Shown: one piece after another, positions 34,006 to 41,854 of the stretch | Layout: every line of letters starts with the position of its first letter | How positions within the stretch are numbered: the stretch's first letter is position 1 | Origin: Aliamphritea ceti | Lineage (GTDB): Bacteria; Pseudomonadota; Gammaproteobacteria; Pseudomonadales; Balneatricaceae | NCBI RefSeq assembly: GCF_024347215.1 | Contig: NZ_AP025282.1 | Location: 5,149,211 to 5,213,210 of the forward strand | Direction: 5' to 3' | Length of the DNA stretch: 64,000 nt | Translations under genes and position numbers: made by a program | Notes under the pieces: generated by a model | The model's database searches: none | What the model saw: only the letters and a program-made list of their open reading frames with translations | What the model was told of the DNA's origin: nothing

Positions 34006-34869
34006 TTATACAGCTGCAGCACCACTCACGATCTCAGATATTTCCTGAGTAATCGCGGCCTGACGAGCTTTGTTATAAATCATCTGAAGCTCATCAATTA
34101 AGTCACCGGCGTTGTCAGTTGCGTTCTTCATCGCCAGCATTCGTGCTGCCTGTTCACAGGCATTGTTCTCAACCACCGCCTGGTACACCAAAGATTCTAT
34201 GTAACGAACCAGTAAGCCATTTAGCAAATCTTTTGCTTCTGGCTCGTAGATGTAATCCCAGTGATGGTTAAGACGGTCATCATCATCTTCCGCTTTCAGC
34301 GGCAGAAGCTGCTCAACTTGTGGTTGCTGTGTCATAGTATTAACGAATTCGTTAGATACCACGAACAGCTGGTCCAGCGTGCCTTCATCATAGGCATCCA
34401 GCATCACTTTAACTGCACCGATCAGATCGCCCATTTCAGGCTGATCGCCCAGGCCGCTCTTAGCTGCAGTTACGTTTCCGCCGAATGACTTGAAAAAGCT
34501 TACCGCCTTGGAACCCAGTGCACATACATCAACCTGGATGTTCTGCTCACTGAACTCTTTCATTTTGGCGATCGCTGCTTTAAACGCGTTAACGTTCAAG
34601 CCACCACAAAGGCCGCGGTCGGTTGCCACAATAATGAAACCGACACGCTTCACTTCGCGCTGTTGCAGATACAGATGCTTGTATTCAGGATTGGACTTCG
34701 CCAGGTGCTGAATTACGCCACGAATACTACGGGCGTAAGGACGGCTTTCCTGCATGCGATCCTGAGCCTTACGCATTTTAGATGCAGCAACCATTTCCAT
34801 GGCGCTGGTAATCTTACGTGTGCTCTGAATACTGCCTATCTGCGTCTTTATCTCTTTTCCGACTGCCAT
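34006..34869 (-). CDS. atpG: ATP synthase F1 gamma subunit
   Basis: A 287-residue gamma subunit forming the central rotor shaft. The family N-terminus EIKTQIGSIQSTRKITSAMEMVAASKMRKA and the C-terminal helix NATDNAGDLIDELQMIYNKARQ are both present. It is separated from atpA by 69 bases that hold a perfect stem-loop, unlike the tighter spacing of the other atp genes. Confidence 0.97.
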   Translation of the reverse strand: MAVGKEIKTQIGSIQSTRKITSAMEMVAASKMRKAQDRMQESRPYARSIRGVIQHLAKSNPEYKHLYLQQREVKRVGFIIVATDRGLCGGLNVNAFKAAIAKMKEFSEQNIQVDVCALGSKAVSFFKSFGGNVTAAKSGLGDQPEMGDLIGAVKVMLDAYDEGTLDQLFVVSNEFVNTMTQQPQVEQLLPLKAEDDDDRLNHHWDYIYEPEAKDLLNGLLVRYIESLVYQAVVENNACEQAARMLAMKNATDNAGDLIDELQMIYNKARQAAITQEISEIVSGAAAV

Positions 34870-34898
34870 AGTTCCACCTCTTAAACCTTACTTAGTAA

Positions 34899-34926
34899 AG
34901 GCCTGTATAATTCGCGATACAGGCCT
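34899..34926 (-). promoter_or_regulatory. Stem-loop in the atpA-atpG gap
   Basis: AGGCCTGTA (34899-34907) and TACAGGCCT (34918-34926) are a perfect 9-bp inverted repeat with a ten-base loop. On the transcript it follows the atpA stop by about 12 bases and has only three T after it. It may be a stabilising or processing hairpin that adjusts alpha to gamma stoichiometry. Confidence 0.5.
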
Positions 34927-34938
34927 CTCATTGAGTAC

Positions 34939-36483
34939 TTACCAAGTTTGGGTAGATTTGAACTTATCAATGCCAGCCTTGAACTGAGCTGCGATCTCAT
35001 CGTTGTAATCGCCGCTGTCGTTGATCTTAGCCATCATGTCAGCGTATTCGCTGTTGAAGTAAGAGATCAATGCAGCTTCGAAGTCGAGGACCTTGTTCAG
35101 CGCAATATCGTTCAGGAAGCCTTCGTTAGCAGCGTACAGACTCAGACCCATGTCAGCTACTGACATTGGAGAGTATTGCTTCTGCTTCATCAGCTCGGTT
35201 ACACGCTGACCATGCTCTAACTGAGCACGGGTTGCTTCGTCCAGGTCAGATGCGAACTGAGCGAATGCCGCCAATTCACGGTACTGAGCCAGTGCCAGAC
35301 GTACACCACCACCCAGCTTCTTAACGATCTTAGTCTGAGCAGCACCACCTACACGGGATACAGACAGACCAGCGTTAATCGCAGGACGGATACCGGCGTT
35401 GTACAGATCTGTCTCAAGGAAGATCTGACCATCGGTAATGGAGATTACGTTGGTTGGTACGAATGCAGATACGTCACCACCCTGAGTTTCAATGATTGGC
35501 AGTGCAGTCAGGGAACCAGTCTGGCCCTTAACTTCGCCATCAGTGAACTTCTCAACGTAGTCAGCGTTAACGCGGGATGCACGTTCCAGCAAACGGGAGT
35601 GAAGATAGAATACGTCACCTGGGTATGCTTCACGACCTGGCGGACGGCGCAACAACAGGGAAATCTGACGGTAAGCCCAAGCTTGTTTAGTCAGATCATC
35701 GTATACGATCAGAGCGTCCTGACCGCGGTCACGGTAGTATTCGCCCATTGCACAACCAGCATATGGTGCCAGGAATTGCATCGCTGCAGGATCTGATGCA
35801 CCGGCTGCTACTACGATGGTGTGATCCATCGCGCCGTGCTCTTCCAGCTTACGCACAACGTTAGCAATCGTAGACTGCTTCTGACCTACGGCAACGTAGA
35901 TACATTTAACGCCTGTGCCTTTCTGGTTAATGATTGCATCGATAGCAATGGCAGTTTTACCAATCTGACGGTCACCGATGATCAGCTCACGCTGACCGCG
36001 ACCGATTGGCACCATAGCATCGATAGATTTCAGACCAGTCTGTACAGGCTGATCTACTGATTGACGATCGATTACACCAGGTGCAACTTTTTCGACTGCG
36101 TCAGTCAGTGAAGTTTCAATAGGGCCTTTACCGTCGATCGGGTTACCCAGGGCGTCTACAACACGACCCTGCAGTTCCGGACCAACAGGTACTTCCAGAA
36201 TACGGCCAGTACAACGCGCGGTCATACCTTCAACCAGGTCCTGGTAGTTACCCAGTACTACAGCACCTACAGAATCACGCTCAAGGTTAAGCGCCATACC
36301 GTAGACACCGCCAGGGAATTCAATCATTTCCCCGTACATTACGTCAGCAAGACCGTGAATCAGGATGATACCGTCAGAAACGCTGACGATAGTACCTTCA
36401 TTACGTGCTTCAGAAGAGACATCAAGTTTCTCGATGCGGCCCTTCAGAATCTCGCTGATCTCAGATGGATTCAGTTGCTGCAT
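34939..36483 (-). CDS. atpA: ATP synthase F1 alpha subunit
   Basis: A 514-residue alpha subunit with the P-loop GDRQIGKTAIAIDAI (about residue 169), SVSRVGGAAQT near residue 375 and the family N-terminus NPSEISEILKGRIEKLD. It is the non-catalytic partner of beta in the F1 hexamer. It is placed normally between atpH and atpG. Confidence 0.98.
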   Translation of the reverse strand: MQQLNPSEISEILKGRIEKLDVSSEARNEGTIVSVSDGIILIHGLADVMYGEMIEFPGGVYGMALNLERDSVGAVVLGNYQDLVEGMTARCTGRILEVPVGPELQGRVVDALGNPIDGKGPIETSLTDAVEKVAPGVIDRQSVDQPVQTGLKSIDAMVPIGRGQRELIIGDRQIGKTAIAIDAIINQKGTGVKCIYVAVGQKQSTIANVVRKLEEHGAMDHTIVVAAGASDPAAMQFLAPYAGCAMGEYYRDRGQDALIVYDDLTKQAWAYRQISLLLRRPPGREAYPGDVFYLHSRLLERASRVNADYVEKFTDGEVKGQTGSLTALPIIETQGGDVSAFVPTNVISITDGQIFLETDLYNAGIRPAINAGLSVSRVGGAAQTKIVKKLGGGVRLALAQYRELAAFAQFASDLDEATRAQLEHGQRVTELMKQKQYSPMSVADMGLSLYAANEGFLNDIALNKVLDFEAALISYFNSEYADMMAKINDSGDYNDEIAAQFKAGIDKFKSTQTW

Positions 36484-36498
36484 GTTTAATCCTCACAC

Positions 36499-37035
36499 TC
36501 AGGCGGACAGGGCTTCGGCTAGCTTTGCCAGTCGAGCACGAATAGAGCCGTCGATAACCAAATCATCGGTCCGAACGATTACACCACCGATAATAGACTT
36601 ATCTACTTCGGAAGTAAGACTCACTTCGCAGCCCAGCTTAGTGCTGAGCGCCTGAGTTAATTTTTGTTGCTGCTGCTCGCCCAGATCAAAGGCAGTCGTC
36701 ACATTAATATCAACAGATTTCTGCTGACTAGCTTTCAACTGCTCAAACTGCGCTGAGATCTCTGGTAACAAAGCTAAGCGCTGATTTTCTGCTAACAAAG
36801 AAATGAAATTCTTTGTTTCTGCAGTCATTTGCTCCTGGCAAACGTCAATCATTACTTCGGCTTTCTGCTCGCTGGTTTGTGCTGGATTACCCAGCACCTG
36901 ACGCATGGTTGGGTCTTGTGCAACTACCGAAGTAGTTGCCAGCATTTCAGACCACTGATCCAGCGTATTCTTTGCCAGCGCATGCTCGAAAGCAGCTTTG
37001 GTATAAGGTCGAGCGACTGTATTTGATTCAGCCAT
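36499..37035 (-). CDS. atpH: ATP synthase F1 delta subunit
   Basis: A 178-residue delta subunit of the peripheral stalk (TVARPYTKAAFEHALAKNT, ending SIIGGVIVRTDDLVIDGSIRARL). Two ATG codons are adjacent; the second (37035) sits six bases from GAGG and gives the standard length, while the first would be too close. It overlaps nothing and follows atpF by 12 bases. Confidence 0.96.
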   Translation of the reverse strand: MAESNTVARPYTKAAFEHALAKNTLDQWSEMLATTSVVAQDPTMRQVLGNPAQTSEQKAEVMIDVCQEQMTAETKNFISLLAENQRLALLPEISAQFEQLKASQQKSVDINVTTAFDLGEQQQQKLTQALSTKLGCEVSLTSEVDKSIIGGVIVRTDDLVIDGSIRARLAKLAEALSA

Positions 37036-37047
37036 CATAAACCTCGC

Positions 37048-37518
37048 TTAAAGCTCAGCAGCCAGTTTTTCAACAAGCTGTGCGTGCGCGCTTTCGTCAA
37101 CAGATGCTTCAAGAATCTTTTCTGCACCAGCTACAGCAAGAACTGCAACCTGGGCACGAAGAGTTTCTTTAGCACGGTTAGCTTCTTGTTCAATTTCAGC
37201 CTGAGCAGCCGTTACAAGGCGCTCGGCCTCTTCACGTGCTTTCTCTTTAGCTTCATCAACAATCTGGCTAGCTCGCTTATTAGCCTGTTCAATGATGGCG
37301 GCTGCTTCTTCCTTGCTCTGACGCATATCGGACATAGCTTTTTCTTGAGCCAGTTCCAAGTCGCGTTGTGCACGGTCAGCAGCGTCCAGACCTTCTGCAA
37401 TTTTCTTCTTACGTTCTGCCAGCGCACCGGTAATCGGTGGCCAAACGTATTTCATACAAAATACAACGAAGAAGGCAAACGCAATGATCTGACCAATGAT
37501 GGTTAGATTGATATTCAC
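37048..37518 (-). CDS. atpF: ATP synthase F0 b subunit
   Basis: A 156-residue b subunit. One N-terminal membrane helix (LTIIGQIIAFAFFVVFCMKYVWPPI) is followed by a long charged coiled coil (RAQRDLELAQEKAMSDMRQS and on) that dimerises as the stator. Length is typical. Confidence 0.97.
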   Translation of the reverse strand: MNINLTIIGQIIAFAFFVVFCMKYVWPPITGALAERKKKIAEGLDAADRAQRDLELAQEKAMSDMRQSKEEAAAIIEQANKRASQIVDEAKEKAREEAERLVTAAQAEIEQEANRAKETLRAQVAVLAVAGAEKILEASVDESAHAQLVEKLAAEL

Positions 37519-37581
37519 GCCATTACCTCTCGTAGTTGTCTAAAAAAGTAGTTACCCATAGGGGAAAAAATCTAAATCTAC

Positions 37582-37818
37582 TTATGCAACCGCGAACAGT
37601 ACGTACAGACCCAGACCAACACCGATCATAGGTACGGCATCAACCAGACCCATTACGATGAAGAACTGTGTACGCAGCATTGGGATCAGTTCAGGCTGAC
37701 GCGCAGCACCTTCCAAGAACTTACCACCCAGGATGCCGATACCTACAGCAGCACCTACGGCGCCCAGACCCATCATCAGCGCACCAGCGATGTATAAAAC
37801 AGCACTTGCCATTTCCAT
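37582..37818 (-). CDS. atpE: ATP synthase F0 c subunit
   Basis: A 78-residue proteolipid with two membrane helices, a GAVGAAVGIGILGGKFLEG first helix and a second helix MGLVDAVPMIGVGLGLYVLF. The ion-binding carboxylate is Asp in LVDAVPM. The Na+-type ligands (Gln in helix 1, Glu-Ser/Thr in helix 2) are absent, so the ring should carry protons, even though a sodium/proton antiporter gene lies elsewhere in the window. Confidence 0.97.
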   Translation of the reverse strand: MEMASAVLYIAGALMMGLGAVGAAVGIGILGGKFLEGAARQPELIPMLRTQFFIVMGLVDAVPMIGVGLGLYVLFAVA

Positions 37819-37899
37819 CAGTTTTCTCCGATTTTTAATTGCTAAAGTTTAAGTTTAAAAAGAAACCGTTAAATTATTTATTCAGTGATCACGCAGCAC

Positions 37900-38721
37900 T
37901 TAGTGCTCTTCATGCGCCATGGCCAGGTAGACAATTGTCAGGACCATGAAGATGAATGCTTGCAGCGTAATTACCAGAATGTGGAAGATCGCCCATGGCA
38001 CAGACAGCAGCCATTGTGCCCAGAAAGGCAGCAGTGCGATCAGAATGAAGATCATTTCACCAGCGTACATGTTACCGAACAGTCGCAGTGCCAGAGATAC
38101 CGGCTTAGCCAGCAGTCCAACAATCTCCAGGAACAGGTTGAATGGCAGCATCCACTTACCCAGTGGCTGGAATGCCAGCTCACCCAGGAATCCGCCCAGA
38201 CCTTTCATCTTAATGCTGTAGAAAACAATCAGACCAAAGACAGCGAAAGCCATACCCAGTGTCGCGTTAATATCAGTCGTTGGAACGACCTTCATGTATT
38301 CAACGCCCATTTGCTGGAAGGCATATGGCAACCAGTCAACAGGTACCAGATCCATTGTGTTCATCAGGAAGACCCAGACGAAAATAGTCAATGCAAGTGG
38401 CGCAATCAGTGCATTCTTATGGTGGAAGATACTGCTAACATTGTCTTCAACGAATTCAATGATCGTTTCTACAAAGTTTTGCAGATTTCCAGGTACGCCG
38501 GAAGTTGCTGAAACAGCAACCTTACGGAACAACCAGATAAAGAATAAACCTAAACCCACAGACCACAACATAGTGTCCACGTGGATAGCCCAGAAGCCCA
38601 TTTCAGATGCTTCCTGGCCACCGTGCGCGAAGCTCCAACCATTAACCGGGTGATTACCGAAGGTCAGGTTGGTGAGGTGGTGGGATATATAGGCTGAGGA
38701 AGTCAGTTCGCCGCTAGCCAT
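37900..38721 (-). CDS. atpB: ATP synthase F0 a subunit
   Basis: A 273-residue a subunit with about six hydrophobic segments. The essential arginine is in SLALRLFGNMYAGEMIF, and the last helix reads AFIFMVLTIVYLAMAHEEH, as in E. coli. It forms the proton half-channels. It follows atpI by 14 bases. A TCCACGTGGA palindrome inside it (38576-38585) is discussed among the rejected items. Confidence 0.97.
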   Translation of the reverse strand: MASGELTSSAYISHHLTNLTFGNHPVNGWSFAHGGQEASEMGFWAIHVDTMLWSVGLGLFFIWLFRKVAVSATSGVPGNLQNFVETIIEFVEDNVSSIFHHKNALIAPLALTIFVWVFLMNTMDLVPVDWLPYAFQQMGVEYMKVVPTTDINATLGMAFAVFGLIVFYSIKMKGLGGFLGELAFQPLGKWMLPFNLFLEIVGLLAKPVSLALRLFGNMYAGEMIFILIALLPFWAQWLLSVPWAIFHILVITLQAFIFMVLTIVYLAMAHEEH

Positions 38722-38735
38722 TATTATCTCTCTCG

Positions 38736-39149
38736 TTAAAGTTTTTGAAATCTTTTATTCAGTTGCAGCTGAACGTAAACACCGACCAGCTGCAATCCAA
38801 TGTAAGTGCCAAATAAGGAAAATGCATTCACCGGGTGAATCAGGGTAAATGTCAGCGCAAATGCTACCGCTGTCATCGCCATTTTCCATATTTCACTTGC
38901 ATACGCCTGGCGTACTACTGTGCCGGCGGTTTGTTTAACCGGTGCATTAAGCATCTTTCGGATAAACCAAATATTCGGCAGCATATAAATCAAGCCACCC
39001 AATACTGCTGAATAACCAGCAGCAAGACTGTAAGTACATGAAAGTGCGGCGATAATAAGGGTGCAAACAATCTGAACCAGGAGGGTCTTACGGAACTCTT
39101 CAAGGGCAATACGGCCATGAATACCAAGCTTTTTTGGCTGATTTTTCAT
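38736..39149 (-). CDS. atpI: ATP synthase protein I
   Basis: A 137-residue membrane protein with four hydrophobic segments (LVQIVCTLIIAALSCTYSLAA, YSAVLGGLIYMLPNIWFIRK, and two after residue 90). It is the first gene of the operon; AtpI assists c-ring assembly in several bacteria. It resembles gammaproteobacterial AtpI more by position than by strong motifs. Confidence 0.9.
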   Translation of the reverse strand: MKNQPKKLGIHGRIALEEFRKTLLVQIVCTLIIAALSCTYSLAAGYSAVLGGLIYMLPNIWFIRKMLNAPVKQTAGTVVRQAYASEIWKMAMTAVAFALTFTLIHPVNAFSLFGTYIGLQLVGVYVQLQLNKRFQKL

Positions 39150-39219
39150 GTCTTATACTTACCCTCAATCCCCTGTTTCGAAGCCACTGCACCAATCTAC
39201 GCCTCCGAACAGCCTGCGC

Positions 39220-39248
39220 ATTATAGGGACTTAAGGCAGCCGCATCAA
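39220..39248 (-). promoter_or_regulatory. atp operon promoter (sigma-70 type)
   Basis: On the minus strand TTGATG (39248-39243) and a perfect TATAAT (39225-39220) are separated by 17 bases. The implied start at about 39213 gives a leader of some 64 bases before atpI. The rest of the 39150-39518 gap holds only the parB terminator. Confidence 0.75.
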
Positions 39249-39466
39249 TACAAGATACGGGCTTTTAGACGTTTGTCTTGAATTGATGAATTTGCTTATA
39301 CCACCAACAGGGTATGGTAAGCGGTTAAAATACCCTGCAGAAAATATTGCCTGCATTAATTCGACAAAATAATCTGCGCAAAGAGTTCTGTTTTTCAGAA
39401 CAAGATTGCAAAAAGGTTTGCTGAGAAAAGCTATTAACCGGTATTAAAAATACTTAATTAAAATAA

Positions 39467-39492
39467 AAACGGGCTGTATAAACAGCCCGTTT
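39467..39492 (-). terminator. parB terminator
   Basis: AAACGGGCTGT (39467-39477) and ACAGCCCGTTT (39482-39492) form an 11-bp stem followed on the minus strand by TTTTTATTTTAATT. A second small A/T hairpin (TTGTATA/TATACAA) lies between it and the parB stop at 39519. Confidence 0.85.
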
Positions 39493-39518
39493 GTATATTT
39501 TTTATACAAAAAATTATT

Positions 39519-40415
39519 TTACTGCATTTTCCCGATCAGGCTTTCCAGCATTTCTGCTGAATCAAAATCAATGGTGATCTTACCCTTGCCTTCTGCGGTT
39601 TGCTTAATCGCAACCTTAGTATCGAAATGGCTGGTCAGCGATTTCGCGAACTGCTCTATCTGCGGGTCAGGTTTAACAACCACTTTAGGTGGCTCATCCT
39701 TCTTCTGTTGCAACTTGCGAACCAGATCTTCGGTCTGACGCACTGACAGGGTTTTACCAACCACATCTTTTGCCGCACTGATTTGTTCTTCACCTTCCAG
39801 GCCCAGTAAAGCCCGTGCATGACCCATTTCCAGGTCACCGTATTCAAGCATACGCTTAACGTCTTCGGATAAATTCATCAGCCGTAACAGGTTAGTCACA
39901 GCGGTACGGGATTTACCGACAGCATCAGCAACTTCCTGCTGAGTCAGATCAAATTCAGTTTTCAGCCGATCCAGAGCAATGGCTTCTTCCATTGAATTCA
40001 GGTTTTCCCGCTGGATGTTTTCGATCAGCGCCATTGCAATAGCCGCTTCATCAGGTACATCACGAACGATAACAGGTACTTCGCTCAAGCCGGCCATCTG
40101 ACTGGCACGCCAACGGCGTTCACCGGCAATAATCTCATAAAGACTGTCAGAAACCGGACGTATAACTATCGGCTGCATAACGCCCTGAGCTTTAATCGAG
40201 TTTGCCAGTTCTTCCAGTGCCTGCGGTTCCAGATCACGACGTGGCTGATACTTGCCACGCTGAATCTGTTCAACCGGCATGAGTTTGTAACCATCCTGGT
40301 TATCAGCAACGGCACCGGTTTCTGTCGCGGTGTCGTCAGCAATAACATCTTGCTCTGTTGCCGATGACAGCAATGCATCAAGTCCCCGGCCTAAACCCCG
40401 TTTTTTCGTTACCAT
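39519..40415 (-). CDS. parB: Chromosome-partitioning protein ParB
   Basis: A 298-residue ParB/Spo0J. The N-terminal CTPase/arginine region reads LPVEQIQRGKYQPRR-like and IVIRPVSDSLYEIIAGERRWRAS (about residues 75-97). The helix-turn-helix is in FDLTQQEVADAVGKSRTAVTN (about residue 155). It spreads from parS sites near the origin. No canonical parS (TGTTTCACGTGAAACA-like) was found in the window. It lies three bases after parA. Confidence 0.95.
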   Translation of the reverse strand: MVTKKRGLGRGLDALLSSATEQDVIADDTATETGAVADNQDGYKLMPVEQIQRGKYQPRRDLEPQALEELANSIKAQGVMQPIVIRPVSDSLYEIIAGERRWRASQMAGLSEVPVIVRDVPDEAAIAMALIENIQRENLNSMEEAIALDRLKTEFDLTQQEVADAVGKSRTAVTNLLRLMNLSEDVKRMLEYGDLEMGHARALLGLEGEEQISAAKDVVGKTLSVRQTEDLVRKLQQKKDEPPKVVVKPDPQIEQFAKSLTSHFDTKVAIKQTAEGKGKITIDFDSAEMLESLIGKMQ

Positions 40416-40418
40416 TGA

Positions 40419-41222
40419 TCAGTCTTCCTGCTGCGCAGCCTGCGCTAATTTCTTTTCCTGGGTGGTTTTGCGGATTAGCTCGCCCGCTAATGCCAGATAG
40501 GCAACCGCTCCCCGGGAGCTTTTATCATATAAAATTGCCGGCAAACCATGACTCGGTGCTTCTGCCAGCCGGACATTCCGCGGAATTACTGTGCGATAAA
40601 CCTGATCACCAAAATATTCAACCAAATGATTCGACACGTCTTTGGTCAGGCTCATCCGCGGGTCAAACATGGTACGTAAAATACCTTCGATTTTCAGTGC
40701 CGGATTAAGACGGCTGTTAATCTTCTTCACTGTGCCAATCAGGGAGCTGATACCTTCCAGCGCATAATATTCACATTGCATTGGAATGATGACGCCGCTG
40801 GACGCAGCCAGTGCATTCACAGTTAACAGGTTCAGTGATGGCGGGTTATCAATCAGCACAAAGTCATAATCATCACGTACTTTTTCCAGCGCCATTTTCA
40901 TACGAAATTCCCGGCGTGGCATTTGTAACAATTCAACTTCAGCAGCGGTCAGGTCACCGTTAGCACCTACCAGATCATAACCGGCCGGCGATTTTTCAAT
41001 AATTGCATCCTGGATTTCAACTTCGCCGGTCAGCAATTCATATACAGAGCTTTTCAGGTGGTGTTTATCCACTCCGCTGCCCATGGTGGCATTTCCCTGC
41101 GGATCCATGTCGACCATCAGTACCCGCTTCTTAGTCGCCGCCAGTGACGCCGCCAGATTCACGCAAGTGGTGGTTTTACCCACACCACCTTTCTGGTTAG
41201 TGATGGTTAAGATTTTTGCCAC
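40419..41222 (-). CDS. parA: Chromosome-partitioning ATPase ParA
   Basis: A 267-residue Walker-type ATPase of the Soj/ParA class. The deviant Walker A is KGGVGKTTTCVNLAASLA (residues 10-27) and Walker B DYDFVLIDNPPSLNLLTVNAL. It moves ParB-parS complexes on the nucleoid. Only two bases separate it from rsmG, so the genes mnmG-rsmG-parA-parB form one compact operon. Confidence 0.96.
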   Translation of the reverse strand: MAKILTITNQKGGVGKTTTCVNLAASLAATKKRVLMVDMDPQGNATMGSGVDKHHLKSSVYELLTGEVEIQDAIIEKSPAGYDLVGANGDLTAAEVELLQMPRREFRMKMALEKVRDDYDFVLIDNPPSLNLLTVNALAASSGVIIPMQCEYYALEGISSLIGTVKKINSRLNPALKIEGILRTMFDPRMSLTKDVSNHLVEYFGDQVYRTVIPRNVRLAEAPSHGLPAILYDKSSRGAVAYLALAGELIRKTTQEKKLAQAAQQED

Positions 41223-41224
41223 AG

Positions 41225-41854
41225 TCAGGCTCTCCCAAAAATCAACAGATGACGCTCACCTTCGGTCCCCGGTACAGAAAGCTCGAGGCTCTCGTGTAAA
41301 CGGATATGATCAGGTAATTGTTCAATTTCTTCGACAGGATACATGCCTTTCATGGCAAGAAAAACACCTTCCGGCGCACATAGGTGCTGCGTCCAGTTCA
41401 GCATATCCTGGAGTGAAGCAAAGGCTCGGGAAATGATACCGTCAAAGAGGATTTCCGGCTGAAATTTTTCCACCCGTTCATGCACTACTTCAACGTTGTC
41501 CAACTTCAGTTCGGCTTTTGCCTGAAACTGAAAGCGGCTTTTTTTAATATTGCTGTCCAGCAATGTGATAGGCAGATCTGGACGGCAGATTGCCAGGGGT
41601 ATACCCGGCAGGCCTGGTCCACTGCCAACATCAATTAGCCGTTCTGCACGGATATGCGGGAGAACGCTCAGGCTATCAACCAAATGCCGGGTGATCATTT
41701 CTTCCGGTGAACGCACGGCTGTCAGGTTGAAGGTTTTGTTCCATTTCACCAGCAGCGCATGGTATTGCAGTAATGCGGTATATTGCTGTTCGTTAAGCTG
41801 TAAACCTAACGCGTCACACTGTCGCTGTAATAACGGCAGGTATTGATTATCCAT
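41225..41854 (-). CDS. rsmG: 16S rRNA (guanine-527 N7) methyltransferase
   Basis: A 209-residue RsmG (GidB). It has the SAM motif LIDVGSGPGLPGIPLAICRP (about residue 70) and the N-terminal LNEQQYTALLQYHALLVKWNKTFNLTA typical of the family. It methylates G527 in 16S rRNA. Its first bases overlap the end of mnmG by eight, so translation is coupled. Confidence 0.96.
   Translation of the reverse strand: MDNQYLPLLQRQCDALGLQLNEQQYTALLQYHALLVKWNKTFNLTAVRSPEEMITRHLVDSLSVLPHIRAERLIDVGSGPGLPGIPLAICRPDLPITLLDSNIKKSRFQFQAKAELKLDNVEVVHERVEKFQPEILFDGIISRAFASLQDMLNWTQHLCAPEGVFLAMKGMYPVEEIEQLPDHIRLHESLELSVPGTEGERHLLIFGRA

Noticed and set aside
37582..37818. Possibility of a sodium-type ATP synthase in a marine organism with NhaD
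   Set aside because: The c subunit has the proton-type Asp motif LVDAVPM and lacks the Na+ ligand residues.
38576..38585. TCCACGTGGA palindrome, resembling the core of a parS site
   Set aside because: Only the inner ten bases match; the outer positions of the 16-base parS consensus do not. It lies inside conserved atpB codons, so it is probably chance.
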